Assembly (NCBI GenBank): GCA_905210485.1
Contig: CAJLXA010000039.1
Location: forward strand, 1-17,468
DNA from: an uncultured Eubacteriales bacterium
GTDB taxonomy: Bacteria; Bacillota; Clostridia; Oscillospirales; CAG-272
DNA: 17,468 bases
Direction of reading: 5' to 3'
A program made the position numbers and the translations under genes. How positions within the stretch are numbered: position 1 is the first letter of the stretch; each line of letters starts with the position of its first letter. The notes beneath the pieces were generated by a model. It was not told where the DNA came from and did no database searches. It saw only the letters and a program-made list of their open reading frames with translations. Below are positions 7,558 to 14,482 of the stretch, one piece after another.

Positions 7558-8451
7558 TTATTTCCGACAGCCGCAGCCGTTGCCCTCGTTTCCGGATTCG
7601 CGTCTGATCGGTACGGCGTCGCCGATCGAAAAAGCGTCGTTCGGGAAGGGCATATTGCGGAACGTGCCGCAGGGATCGTCGCTCGACTGGGACAGACATT
7701 CTTTGTCGGGAACGCTGTAGTCGCTTGCGCTGACGAGAATCTGGGTCGGACGTTCGATACGGACAACCGAGAAAACGCCGATCGAAGCATAGAGGTAGTT
7801 CTGCGTCGGATCAACGAACGGACCGTCGAAGCATTCAAGAATACTTTCGGGGATATCGACGTTGCAGGTGGGCGGAGCATTGCAGGACGCGACTCCGTTA
7901 TCGTCACAGCCGCAACTGCAGCCGCCTGTGCAACCGCAGGGAGCACCCTTGACATCGACGGAGAGAACGATCGGCGGAGCAGTTTCCACGACACCGATCG
8001 GCAGACTGGTCGAAGCGGCGCAGGACGCGGCATCGCAAACACTGCCGCCGGGCGTGGAACGGTACGAAGTGATTTCGCCTTCGCCGCCGTACAGGATCAC
8101 GCTCTTTTCAAATACGACAAGACCGCAGAATTCCTGCGAACGGCCGGTCCCTGTGCCGGAGCAGGCTTCAAGCGTCAGCTGCAGATACGTGCGCGCGGTA
8201 ACACGATAGAAACCGCGGTTGAAGAGTACAGGATCGACTCCGACAAATGTGGAGAGGATTCTGGCGTCACGCGCCCTGACGGAGCAGTTGCCGTCGATGA
8301 TTTCCTGACCGACGGCGGTGAGGTAAACTCTTTTATCTTCGTAACAATCCCGGTCACGGCAGGAATCCAGCACACGATAAGTGTCAATACAGACGGTTTC
8401 TCTGCTCTGCGACGAAGGATTACCAAGACCAGAGTTACGGTTTTCCAACAT
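7558..8451 (-). CDS. Cysteine-rich protein of unknown function
   Basis: A 297-residue product that I cannot assign to a named family. It has 20 cysteines. An N-terminal domain (about 17-130) carries ETVCIDTYRVLDSCRDRDC and then beta-rich stretches (RVYLTAVGQEII, ARTYLQLTLEAC, GLVVFEKSVILYGGEGEI). A glycine/cysteine knot follows at 172-182 (C-x-C-x3-C-x-C-x-C), and a second beta-rich part (about 198-285) contains QNYLYASIGVFSVVRIERP. The protein ends GNGCGCRK. There is no signal peptide or membrane segment, which suggests a cytoplasmic protein, a metal-binding protein, or a cross-linked spore or coat component; these are guesses. The start at 8451 has GGAGG 8 nt upstream. A long antisense frame on the plus strand lacks an SD and has a compositionally odd product. 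A strong hairpin lies directly before the SD. Confidence 0.85.
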   Translation of the reverse strand: MLENRNSGLGNPSSQSRETVCIDTYRVLDSCRDRDCYEDKRVYLTAVGQEIIDGNCSVRARDARILSTFVGVDPVLFNRGFYRVTARTYLQLTLEACSGTGTGRSQEFCGLVVFEKSVILYGGEGEITSYRSTPGGSVCDAASCAASTSLPIGVVETAPPIVLSVDVKGAPCGCTGGCSCGCDDNGVASCNAPPTCNVDIPESILECFDGPFVDPTQNYLYASIGVFSVVRIERPTQILVSASDYSVPDKECLSQSSDDPCGTFRNMPFPNDAFSIGDAVPIRRESGNEGNGCGCRK

Positions 8452-8464
8452 GGTATGATCCTCC

Positions 8465-8508
8465 AAAAAAGAATGGTATCGAGACACATCATGCGCCTCG
8501 ATACCATT
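8465..8508 (-). terminator. Strong terminator-like hairpin directly before the SD of the cysteine-rich gene
   Basis: Minus-strand RNA: AATGGTATCGAG (8508-8497) pairs perfectly with CTCGATACCATT (8483-8472). The inner GCGCA/TGTGT adds five pairs, two of them G-U, leaving a TGA loop. C and six T (8471-8465) follow, and GGAGG (8464-8460) starts at once. This is a textbook terminator for the P-loop gene upstream, yet it touches the next gene's ribosome-binding site, so attenuation or leader control is possible. Confidence 0.8.
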
Positions 8509-8541
8509 TTATGCAGAGAGATGCGGATTTGATAAATGCGA

Positions 8542-8949
8542 TCAGAAGAATTTTTTCAGAAGTTCGCCGCAGTCATCGGGAGCGATGGAAGCGGTCATGA
8601 CGCAATTGAAGCCGAATTTTTCGGAGAGGCCGTTCACCTGCGCAACAAAGCGTTCAAACGCGTCCTTGTCGTCGCCGCAGATCTTCAGGGCTGAGTCGAC
8701 GAATATGTCGGTGATATCGTGATTGCTGGCGGCAATACCGGCGATAAAGCCGTACAGAGCCTCCGCGTCTTCAACAAAGAATGACTGTGCGTCAATAAGG
8801 CGCGCTTTGTGAGAAATGTCAAAATTCAGCTTTTCGCCCTTTTCAATACAGACAACGGAACCGTTTGTGGAAGCCACAGCCTGATTCACCATGCCGATAA
8901 GAGTTTTGGTTTTACCGGTACCTTTAACGCCTGCTATTACTTTAACCAT
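8542..8949 (-). CDS. Small P-loop NTPase of unknown function
   Basis: A compact 135-residue protein. Walker A is GVKGTGKT at residues 7-14. A hydrophobic strand ending in Asp, IFVD (82-85), is the probable Walker B, and CVMTAS (116-121) looks like a following core strand. The arrangement fits a minimal RecA/kinase-like P-loop domain with no other domain, no membrane segment and no recognisable substrate motif. ATP binding is well supported; hydrolysis and biological role are unknown. The ATG at 8949 follows GTGAG by 8 nt, a moderate SD. It has a good promoter (9006-9034) and ends 33 nt before the hairpin that precedes the cysteine-rich gene, so the two genes are at least neighbours in transcription. 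The short length is not a truncation: start, stop, promoter and terminator are all intact. Confidence 0.85.
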   Translation of the reverse strand: MVKVIAGVKGTGKTKTLIGMVNQAVASTNGSVVCIEKGEKLNFDISHKARLIDAQSFFVEDAEALYGFIAGIAASNHDITDIFVDSALKICGDDKDAFERFVAQVNGLSEKFGFNCVMTASIAPDDCGELLKKFF

Positions 8950-9005
8950 AGAAAAATCTCACTTTCGTATCGGATTACAGCGGAATATTTTTCCTCTGTA
9001 CTTAT

Positions 9006-9034
9006 ATCATACATGAAAAATGCGAAAAAAGCAA
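9006..9034 (-). promoter_or_regulatory. Promoter of the P-loop NTPase gene
   Basis: Minus strand: TTGCTT (9034-9029), a 17-nt spacer, TATGAT (9011-9006). It begins only about 30 nt after the pgi stop. No convincing terminator separates it from pgi, so read-through from pgi is also possible. Confidence 0.65.
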
Positions 9035-9066
9035 GAGAAAAATGAGAATTTTTACAAATTTAACGA

Positions 9067-10404
9067 TTATTTCAGTCTTTCTTCCAGAGCGGCGCGCTGT
9101 GCTTCGTATCCGGGTTTACCGAGAAGCGCAAACATGTTCTTTTTATAGGATTCCACGCCGGGCTGATTGAACGGGTTTACGCCGAGCGTGTAACCGGATA
9201 CGGCGCAGGCAAGTTCAAAGAAGTATACGAGGTAACCGAAAGTATAGGGCGTGCGATCCTTAACATGGATAACAAGGTTCGGAACGCCGCCGTCCGTATG
9301 GGCGCAAAGCGTACCGAGCATGGCCGTTTTGTTTACTTCGGAGAGCAGTTTGCCGGAAAGGAAGTTCAGTCCGTCAACATTTTCCGTGTCGTTCGGGATA
9401 GTGAACGAAGAGCCGACGTCGTCCACGGCGACAACCGTTTCAAATATATTGCGTACGCCTTCCTGAATATACTGTCCGAGGGAGTGGAGATCGGTCGAGA
9501 AAACAACGGAATCGGGAAGAAGACCCTTGTTGTCTTTGCCCTCGCTCTCGCCGTAAAGCTGTTTCCACCATTCGTTCAGCATCAGCATATAGGGCTCATA
9601 GCCGACAAGAATTTCGGTGGCCTTACCCTTTCTCAGGAGAATATTACGTGTGGCGGCGTAAAGAAGGGCGTCATTTTCTTCGATTTTATCGGATGTGAGT
9701 TCTGCGCGTGCGGCAGCCGCACCCTGCATCATCGAAAGAATATCGATGCCGGCGACGGCGATCGGAAGAAGACCGACGGCGGTCAGAACCGAATAACGGC
9801 CTCCGACATCGTCGGGAACCACGAATGTTTCGTAGCCGCGTTCGGTAGAAAAGGCTTTCAGTGTGCCGCGGGCACGATCGGTCGTCACAAAAATACGTTC
9901 GCGGGCACCTTCTTTGCCGTATTTCTTTTCAAGCAGGGCACGGAATACGCGGAAAGAAACGGCCGGTTCCGTGGTGGTGCCGGATTTGCTGATAACGTTG
10001 ATGCAGATATCGCGTCCTTCGCAGATCGAGAGCAGATCGTTCAGCGCCGTTGTGCTGATATTGTTGCCGGCAAAATAAATGTCGGGCGTATCTTTCTTCA
10101 GATTATTATAAAGAGGGGATTTGATGAATTCAATGGCCGCACGGGCGCCGAGATAGGAGCCGCCGATACCGATAACCACGAGAATGTCGCAGGTTTTACG
10201 GATCTTTTCGGCAGCGGCTTCAATGCGTGCAAATTCTTCTTTATCATAATTAACGGGGAGATCGACCCAGCCGAGAAAATCGTTGCCTGCGCCGGAACGG
10301 TCGCAAACGGTTTTGTATGCGGCGCGGATTTCGGGCGCAATGGCATCAAAGTCCTTTTTTTCGATAAATCCTTCGGTGAATTTTGTTTCCACTTTAACGT
10401 TCAT
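9067..10404 (-). CDS. pgi: Glucose-6-phosphate isomerase
   Basis: A 445-residue cytoplasmic enzyme interconverting glucose-6-phosphate and fructose-6-phosphate. VIGIGGSYLGARAA (77-90) and SKSGTTTEP (139-147) form the phosphate-binding SIS folds. GGRYSVLTAVGLLPIA, the YGESEGKDNKGLLP region and GVNPFNQPGVESYK, which holds the C-terminal catalytic lysine, are all present. The length matches the short Firmicute type, compared with about 550 residues in enterobacteria. The ATG at 10404 follows GGAGG by 9 nt. It has its own promoter (10459-10487), and a weaker one may lie further upstream. It lies downstream of the D,D-carboxypeptidase gene on the same strand with about 158 nt between them. Confidence 0.97.
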   Translation of the reverse strand: MNVKVETKFTEGFIEKKDFDAIAPEIRAAYKTVCDRSGAGNDFLGWVDLPVNYDKEEFARIEAAAEKIRKTCDILVVIGIGGSYLGARAAIEFIKSPLYNNLKKDTPDIYFAGNNISTTALNDLLSICEGRDICINVISKSGTTTEPAVSFRVFRALLEKKYGKEGARERIFVTTDRARGTLKAFSTERGYETFVVPDDVGGRYSVLTAVGLLPIAVAGIDILSMMQGAAAARAELTSDKIEENDALLYAATRNILLRKGKATEILVGYEPYMLMLNEWWKQLYGESEGKDNKGLLPDSVVFSTDLHSLGQYIQEGVRNIFETVVAVDDVGSSFTIPNDTENVDGLNFLSGKLLSEVNKTAMLGTLCAHTDGGVPNLVIHVKDRTPYTFGYLVYFFELACAVSGYTLGVNPFNQPGVESYKKNMFALLGKPGYEAQRAALEERLK

Positions 10405-10458
10405 GGTAGTATTCCTCCGTTTTACATCTTAAAATCAGTGAAATTTCAGTACTTTCTT

Positions 10459-10487
10459 ATTATACAACGCGCGATTTAAAAATGCAA
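10459..10487 (-). promoter_or_regulatory. Promoter of pgi
   Basis: Minus strand: TTGCAT (10487-10482), a 17-nt spacer, TATAAT (10464-10459). The predicted leader is about 45 nt. Confidence 0.78.
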
Positions 10488-10532
10488 GACGAAAAGCAAG
10501 TTTTTCGCGGAATACACAGCAAAATATATCAA

Positions 10533-10561
10533 AAAATAGACTTTTTTGCAACAATTGTCAA
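10533..10561 (-). promoter_or_regulatory. Possible second, upstream promoter of pgi
   Basis: Minus strand: TTGACA (10561-10556), a 17-nt spacer, TATTTT (10538-10533). The -35 is perfect and the -10 has 4 of 6 consensus bases. It starts at the dac stop codon. The surrounding run is A/T-rich, so chance is possible. Confidence 0.35.
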
Positions 10562-10562
10562 A

Positions 10563-11732
10563 TCATTCCGCGCCGATCTCGGATAAACCGACAAATTGTT
10601 TTAACAGGCGCATAAAATAAGAGAAAAACGTTATCTTTTCGACATCGGCCTTTACGGTAATATCCGATTCGCCGATTTTTTCATCGCCCTTTTTATAAAT
10701 GACATGCCCCACAACGTCGCCGGCTTTCAACGGCGCCGCCAGTGTTTCGGGAAGCACAAGTTCGGTCGTTACGCCGGAAATCGCGCCTTTTTCCAGGATA
10801 GCGGAGAAAGGAGCCGCCGTCAGAGACACGCTGTCGCAGATGCCGCCCGTTACCGGAAGCGTTCCGCAGTCGCCTCCGTCGTATGAATAAACGCCGTAAT
10901 TGGCAAAGCCGAAATCAAGAAGCGTACGGGCAATGTCGTTCCGGACATCACGCGTGGGGGCGCCCATGATAACGCAGATAAGCTGCATGTTATCCCGTTT
11001 GGCTGTGGCGCTTATACAGAATCCGGCCCTGGAAGTTGAACCTGTTTTCAGTCCGTTTGCGCCGGGATAAAAACGAACGAGACGGTTTGTGTTAGTGAGA
11101 ATAAAAGCGCCGTCGCGGATACTGTCCATCCAGGTACTGCTGTAAGTCAGGATCTTTTCGTGGCGGATCAGTGCCTGCGACATAAGGGCGATATCGCGGG
11201 CGCTCGTCACATGATTTTTCACGGTGTCGTCAAGGCCGTTCGTGTTTTCAAAATGGGTGTTTTTCATCCCCAATTCCGCAGCTTTCTGATTCATCATGTT
11301 GACAAACGCTTCTTCGCTGCCAGCGATATGTTCCGCCAGCGCCACCGTGGCATCATTGGCAGAGCATATCACAACACATTTCACCAGTTCTTCCACTGTG
11401 AGTTCTTCGCCCACTTTGAGATATACCTGCGACCCGCCCATGGAGGCGGCACGTTCGCTTGTCGTCACTTTTTCGTCCGGTTTGATCTTGCCGGAATCAA
11501 TGCTTTCCATCGTAAGCAGAAGCGTCATGATCTTGGTAACGGAGGCCGGCGGCAACGCTTCGTCCGCATTTTTTTCATAAAGGATTTTTCCTGTGGAAGC
11601 CTCCATCAAAATGGCCGATTTGCAGTTGATTTCGGCGGTATATTCCGCGGCAGAAGACGTGAAGGCCGCCAATATACCAAAGGTGCCGCATAATAGGGCG
11701 ACGGCGAGAACCAAAGACAGTTTGCGTTTCAT
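10563..11732 (-). CDS. D-alanyl-D-alanine carboxypeptidase (PBP5/DacF type, peptidase S11)
   Basis: A 389-residue serine D,D-carboxypeptidase that trims the terminal D-Ala from peptidoglycan pentapeptides outside the membrane. Residues 1-29 form a signal peptide (MKRKLSLVLAVALL, cleavage near TSSAAE). The catalytic motifs are SVTK (64-67, after PPA), SAN (124-126) and KTGS (229-232). The C-terminal PBP5-like beta domain runs about 280-362, and KITFFSYFMRLLKQFVGL (366-383) looks like the amphipathic membrane anchor. The start at 11732 has AAAAGGAG 10 nt upstream and begins the signal peptide; the longer open frame to 11945 adds non-conserved sequence. I leave the symbol empty because sequence alone does not separate DacA, DacB and DacF roles. 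I could not find a convincing promoter or terminator for it. Confidence 0.92.
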   Translation of the reverse strand: MKRKLSLVLAVALLCGTFGILAAFTSSAAEYTAEINCKSAILMEASTGKILYEKNADEALPPASVTKIMTLLLTMESIDSGKIKPDEKVTTSERAASMGGSQVYLKVGEELTVEELVKCVVICSANDATVALAEHIAGSEEAFVNMMNQKAAELGMKNTHFENTNGLDDTVKNHVTSARDIALMSQALIRHEKILTYSSTWMDSIRDGAFILTNTNRLVRFYPGANGLKTGSTSRAGFCISATAKRDNMQLICVIMGAPTRDVRNDIARTLLDFGFANYGVYSYDGGDCGTLPVTGGICDSVSLTAAPFSAILEKGAISGVTTELVLPETLAAPLKAGDVVGHVIYKKGDEKIGESDITVKADVEKITFFSYFMRLLKQFVGLSEIGAE

Positions 11733-11820
11733 CGTTATTATTCTCCTTTTAAGATTCTTGTTCATCTTATGATTCCGTGCCGTTTTGTATGCTTCGGCCA
11801 TGGTTTTTTGCGGTTGGCAC

Positions 11821-11849
11821 TTGATATTTTCATTTTTATCGTGTACAAT
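11821..11849 (+). promoter_or_regulatory. Promoter of the M16 peptidase-folD operon
   Basis: TTGATA (11821-11826), a 17-nt spacer, TACAAT (11844-11849). It lies about 35 nt upstream of the GTG start, in the divergent gap with the dac gene. Confidence 0.72.
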
Positions 11850-11862
11850 AATACTGTATTGT
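11845..11862. promoter_or_regulatory. Inverted repeat overlapping the -10 box (candidate operator)
   Basis: ACAATA-N6-TATTGT is a perfect 6-bp inverted repeat that begins inside the TACAAT box and covers the predicted start point. A repressor bound here would block the M16 operon. No dedicated regulator gene is adjacent. Confidence 0.3.
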
Positions 11863-11883
11863 GAAAAAAGGTGGTGTCTTTTT

Positions 11884-13179
11884 GTGATTCGCAAAGAAGT
11901 ATGTCCCGGTATTGCGCTGACCATGGTGAATACCGAGAAATTCAAGGAGAATCGGCTTGCATTGCATTTTATTCTGCCGCTTGTACCTGAAGAAGTGCAA
12001 TATTACGCCGTTCTGTCCAAGATTCTGAAACACGGTTCCCACGCTTATCCCTCCATGTCGGCGTTTGCCCGTCAGCTGGAAACCTTATATGCTTCCAATA
12101 TTTCCTGTGAAACGGCAGTGCGCGGAGAAACGGAGATCTTTACGGTTTCCTTATCCATGTTGCGTAACCGCTGTACCGGCGGCGATATGGATCTTACGGT
12201 AGAGGGAACGAAGTTGCTTACCGGCCTTTTGTCCGAACCGCTCCTGAATCGGGACGGCACCGGCTTCGACGAAAAGAATGTGGCCATGGAAAAAGCAAAC
12301 TTCCTGACGCAGATCCGTTCGATCGTAAACAACAAAGCGCTGTATGCGATGGCCCGTTGCCGTGAGGAAATGTGCAAAGGGGAACCGTACGCTACCGGTG
12401 CGCTCGGAACAGAAGAAATGTTCCGTACTTTCGATGACGCGAAACTGTTGCCGTATTTCAAAAAACTGTTGCATGCTTCCCGTGTGGAAGCGGTCTTTAT
12501 CGGTGACGAACCGGAAGACAGAATATCGGCGCTCTGTCAGCCGCTGTTCACATTTCTCGGCGCAAGACAGGTTCCCGATCTTTCCTGCCGCGTTGTCCGC
12601 ACGGTAAAAGAAGTGAAGCATATTACCGAATCCGCCGATACGGTGCAGGGAAAACTTTCCGTCGGATTCCGCACGGGCGTTGTAACCGCCGATCCGATTT
12701 CTTATGCGTACCCGATGTTTTCCACGGTGCTTTCCGCGTCCCCCGTATCCAAATTTTTCATGAATGTCCGTGAAAAACGCAGTCTATGCTATTATTGCAG
12801 CATGAGCGCAGATCGTGAAAAGGGCGTTGCCTTTGTCAATGCCGGTATTGCCAACGATAAAAAAGAGGAAACCGTTTCGGCGGTTCTGCAGGAGATCGAG
12901 GCCATGAAGAAAGGCGAGATCACCGATGAAGAAATGCGTTTTGCACGCTCGTTTCTCATCGACAACTATCGTTCGGTGACCGATTCGCTTGAAAGCATGG
13001 ATGTCTTCTGCCTTGGAAATATCCTCAGAAATGAAGAAAAAAGCGTCGATGACTATATCGACGACGTGAATAAGACCACAAAAGAAGACCTGACGAAAAT
13101 TGCCGACGGTATGTTGCTCGACACGGTGTATTTTCTCCGTGGAAGCGGCGATCGGAATGAGGAGGATTCCGCGGAATGA
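11884..13179 (+). CDS. yfmF: M16 family peptidase-like protein, inactive-type subunit (YfmF-like)
   Basis: A 431-residue protein with the M16 (insulinase/pitrilysin) two-lobe fold but no HxxEH zinc motif: the corresponding N-terminal region (about 45-75) reads KILKHGSHAYPSMSAFARQL. The C-terminal lobe keeps the R/Y segment NVREKRSLCYY (294-304), which in M16 heterodimers belongs to the non-catalytic partner and contacts substrate. This fits the YfmF member of the YfmF/YmfH pair, annotated in some Firmicutes as associated with EF-P modification. The start is GTG at 11884, with AAGGTGG about 10 nt upstream; an upstream in-frame ATG at 11785 would begin before the promoter. It overlaps the next gene by 4 nt (ATGA), so the two products are probably made in equal amounts and form a heterodimer. 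Confidence 0.85.
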   Translation: MIRKEVCPGIALTMVNTEKFKENRLALHFILPLVPEEVQYYAVLSKILKHGSHAYPSMSAFARQLETLYASNISCETAVRGETEIFTVSLSMLRNRCTGGDMDLTVEGTKLLTGLLSEPLLNRDGTGFDEKNVAMEKANFLTQIRSIVNNKALYAMARCREEMCKGEPYATGALGTEEMFRTFDDAKLLPYFKKLLHASRVEAVFIGDEPEDRISALCQPLFTFLGARQVPDLSCRVVRTVKEVKHITESADTVQGKLSVGFRTGVVTADPISYAYPMFSTVLSASPVSKFFMNVREKRSLCYYCSMSADREKGVAFVNAGIANDKKEETVSAVLQEIEAMKKGEITDEEMRFARSFLIDNYRSVTDSLESMDVFCLGNILRNEEKSVDDYIDDVNKTTKEDLTKIADGMLLDTVYFLRGSGDRNEEDSAE

Positions 13180-14471
13180 AATACGATTTTACCATAACGG
13201 AAGAACCGAAGTTACAGGAAAAGTATTATTACCACAAACACAAGAGCGGCTTGCGTATTTATATTCTGCCGAAAAATTTCTCGACATATTACGCTATTTT
13301 TGCTACAAAATACGGTTCACTTGAACGCACTTTCCGCGTGGCGGGAGAAAAAGATTTTGTCACAGTGCCGGACGGCGTCGCACATTTTCTCGAACACAAG
13401 ATGTTTGAGGAAGAAGACGGAAGCGACGCATTTGAAAAATTTGCGCCGTTCGGTGCCAGTGCCAACGCCTACACGTCTTTTGACAAAACCGCCTATCTCT
13501 TTTCCTGCACCGATCACTTCTACGATTCGCTCCGCGTTCTTTTGTCCTTTGTGAAACATCCGTATTTCACGGACGCCAATGTGAAGAAAGAACAGGGGAT
13601 CATCGGTCAGGAGATCGGTATGTGCCAGGACAGACCGTCGACTCAGCTTTACTACGCGCTGATGAACGCGCTCTATTCTCAGCATAATATCCGCACCGAG
13701 ATTTGCGGAACGGTGGACACCATCGCCAAAATCACGCCGGATATTCTTTACCGCTGTTATCGCACGTTTTACAATCTTTCCAACATGGCGCTTTGTGTTG
13801 TCGGCAATGTTTCGCCGGACGACGTTGTCGCGCTTGCCGATGAACTTCTGCCGCCCGAACCTCCCGTTGAAATCGAAACGATATATCCGAAAGAAACGGA
13901 AAAGGTTGCGACGGAATATAAGGAAATCCGGATGCAGGTGGCACGTCCGATGTTTATGATCGGCGTAAAAGATACCGTGACCGACGGCGACAGTCATATG
14001 CGCGAAAGACGTGCCGCAACGCTGAATCTTTTGCTTGATCTTCTGTTTTCCGAGACTTCGCCCTTGCACGCCTCCCTCTACGAAGCGGGACTTATCTCCC
14101 GTGCGTTGGACGCGGAATATGAATACGGTAACGGATATGCGCATGCCTTGATCGGCGGCGAAAGCGATGACCCGGAAAAGGTCTTCCGCCTTGTGAAAGA
14201 AGAAATTGCCGCAAGAAAAAAATCACCGCCGTCCGAACAGGATTTTTGTCGTGCCCGGCGCACCGCCTATGCCGACAATATCCGTCTTTTCGACAGTACA
14301 GAGGACATCGGAAACGCATTTATTGACGACTTATTTTCCGGCAGCGACATTTTTACCGCTACTACGCTCGTCAACGACATTCAGTACAGCGAAGTGCTTT
14401 CGATGCTGAATGAATTCTTTAAAGACGGCAGTATGACCCTGACGGTGGTAAAACCGAAAGAGAAGAAATAA
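13176..14471 (+). CDS. ymfH: M16 family zinc peptidase, catalytic-type subunit (YmfH-like)
   Basis: A 431-residue M16 peptidase carrying the inverted zinc motif HFLEH at 70-74 (VAHFLEHKMF) and the downstream third ligand, probably E146 in GQEIGM. Its length equals that of its upstream partner, as expected for a duplicated, specialised pair. The GASANAYTSFDKTAYLF segment (93-109) is typical of the family's active lobe. The ATG at 13176 overlaps the previous stop and has GGAGG 10 nt upstream. B. subtilis has a ymfF-ymfH pair followed by ymfI; here folD follows instead. The physiological substrate is unknown. Confidence 0.9.
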   Translation: MKYDFTITEEPKLQEKYYYHKHKSGLRIYILPKNFSTYYAIFATKYGSLERTFRVAGEKDFVTVPDGVAHFLEHKMFEEEDGSDAFEKFAPFGASANAYTSFDKTAYLFSCTDHFYDSLRVLLSFVKHPYFTDANVKKEQGIIGQEIGMCQDRPSTQLYYALMNALYSQHNIRTEICGTVDTIAKITPDILYRCYRTFYNLSNMALCVVGNVSPDDVVALADELLPPEPPVEIETIYPKETEKVATEYKEIRMQVARPMFMIGVKDTVTDGDSHMRERRAATLNLLLDLLFSETSPLHASLYEAGLISRALDAEYEYGNGYAHALIGGESDDPEKVFRLVKEEIAARKKSPPSEQDFCRARRTAYADNIRLFDSTEDIGNAFIDDLFSGSDIFTATTLVNDIQYSEVLSMLNEFFKDGSMTLTVVKPKEKK

Positions 14472-14482
14472 CGGAGTTTGTT

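Noticed and set aside
8505..8515. Possible sporulation or sigma-A -10 (CATAAAAT) before the cysteine-rich gene
   Set aside because: No matching -35 at the right distance, and the start point would fall inside the hairpin stem.
7528..8532. 334-codon plus-strand frame covering the cysteine-rich gene
   Set aside because: No SD or promoter, an odd Ala/Arg/Asp-rich product, and it starts close behind the GNAT terminator. The minus-strand gene has a strong SD and a natural-looking product.
9265..10479. 404-codon plus-strand frame opposite pgi
   Set aside because: Pgi is unmistakable on the minus strand; this is its complement frame.
11733..11945. N-terminal extension of the D,D-carboxypeptidase
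   Set aside because: It would bury the signal peptide and lies across the divergent promoter; AAAAGGAG supports 11732.
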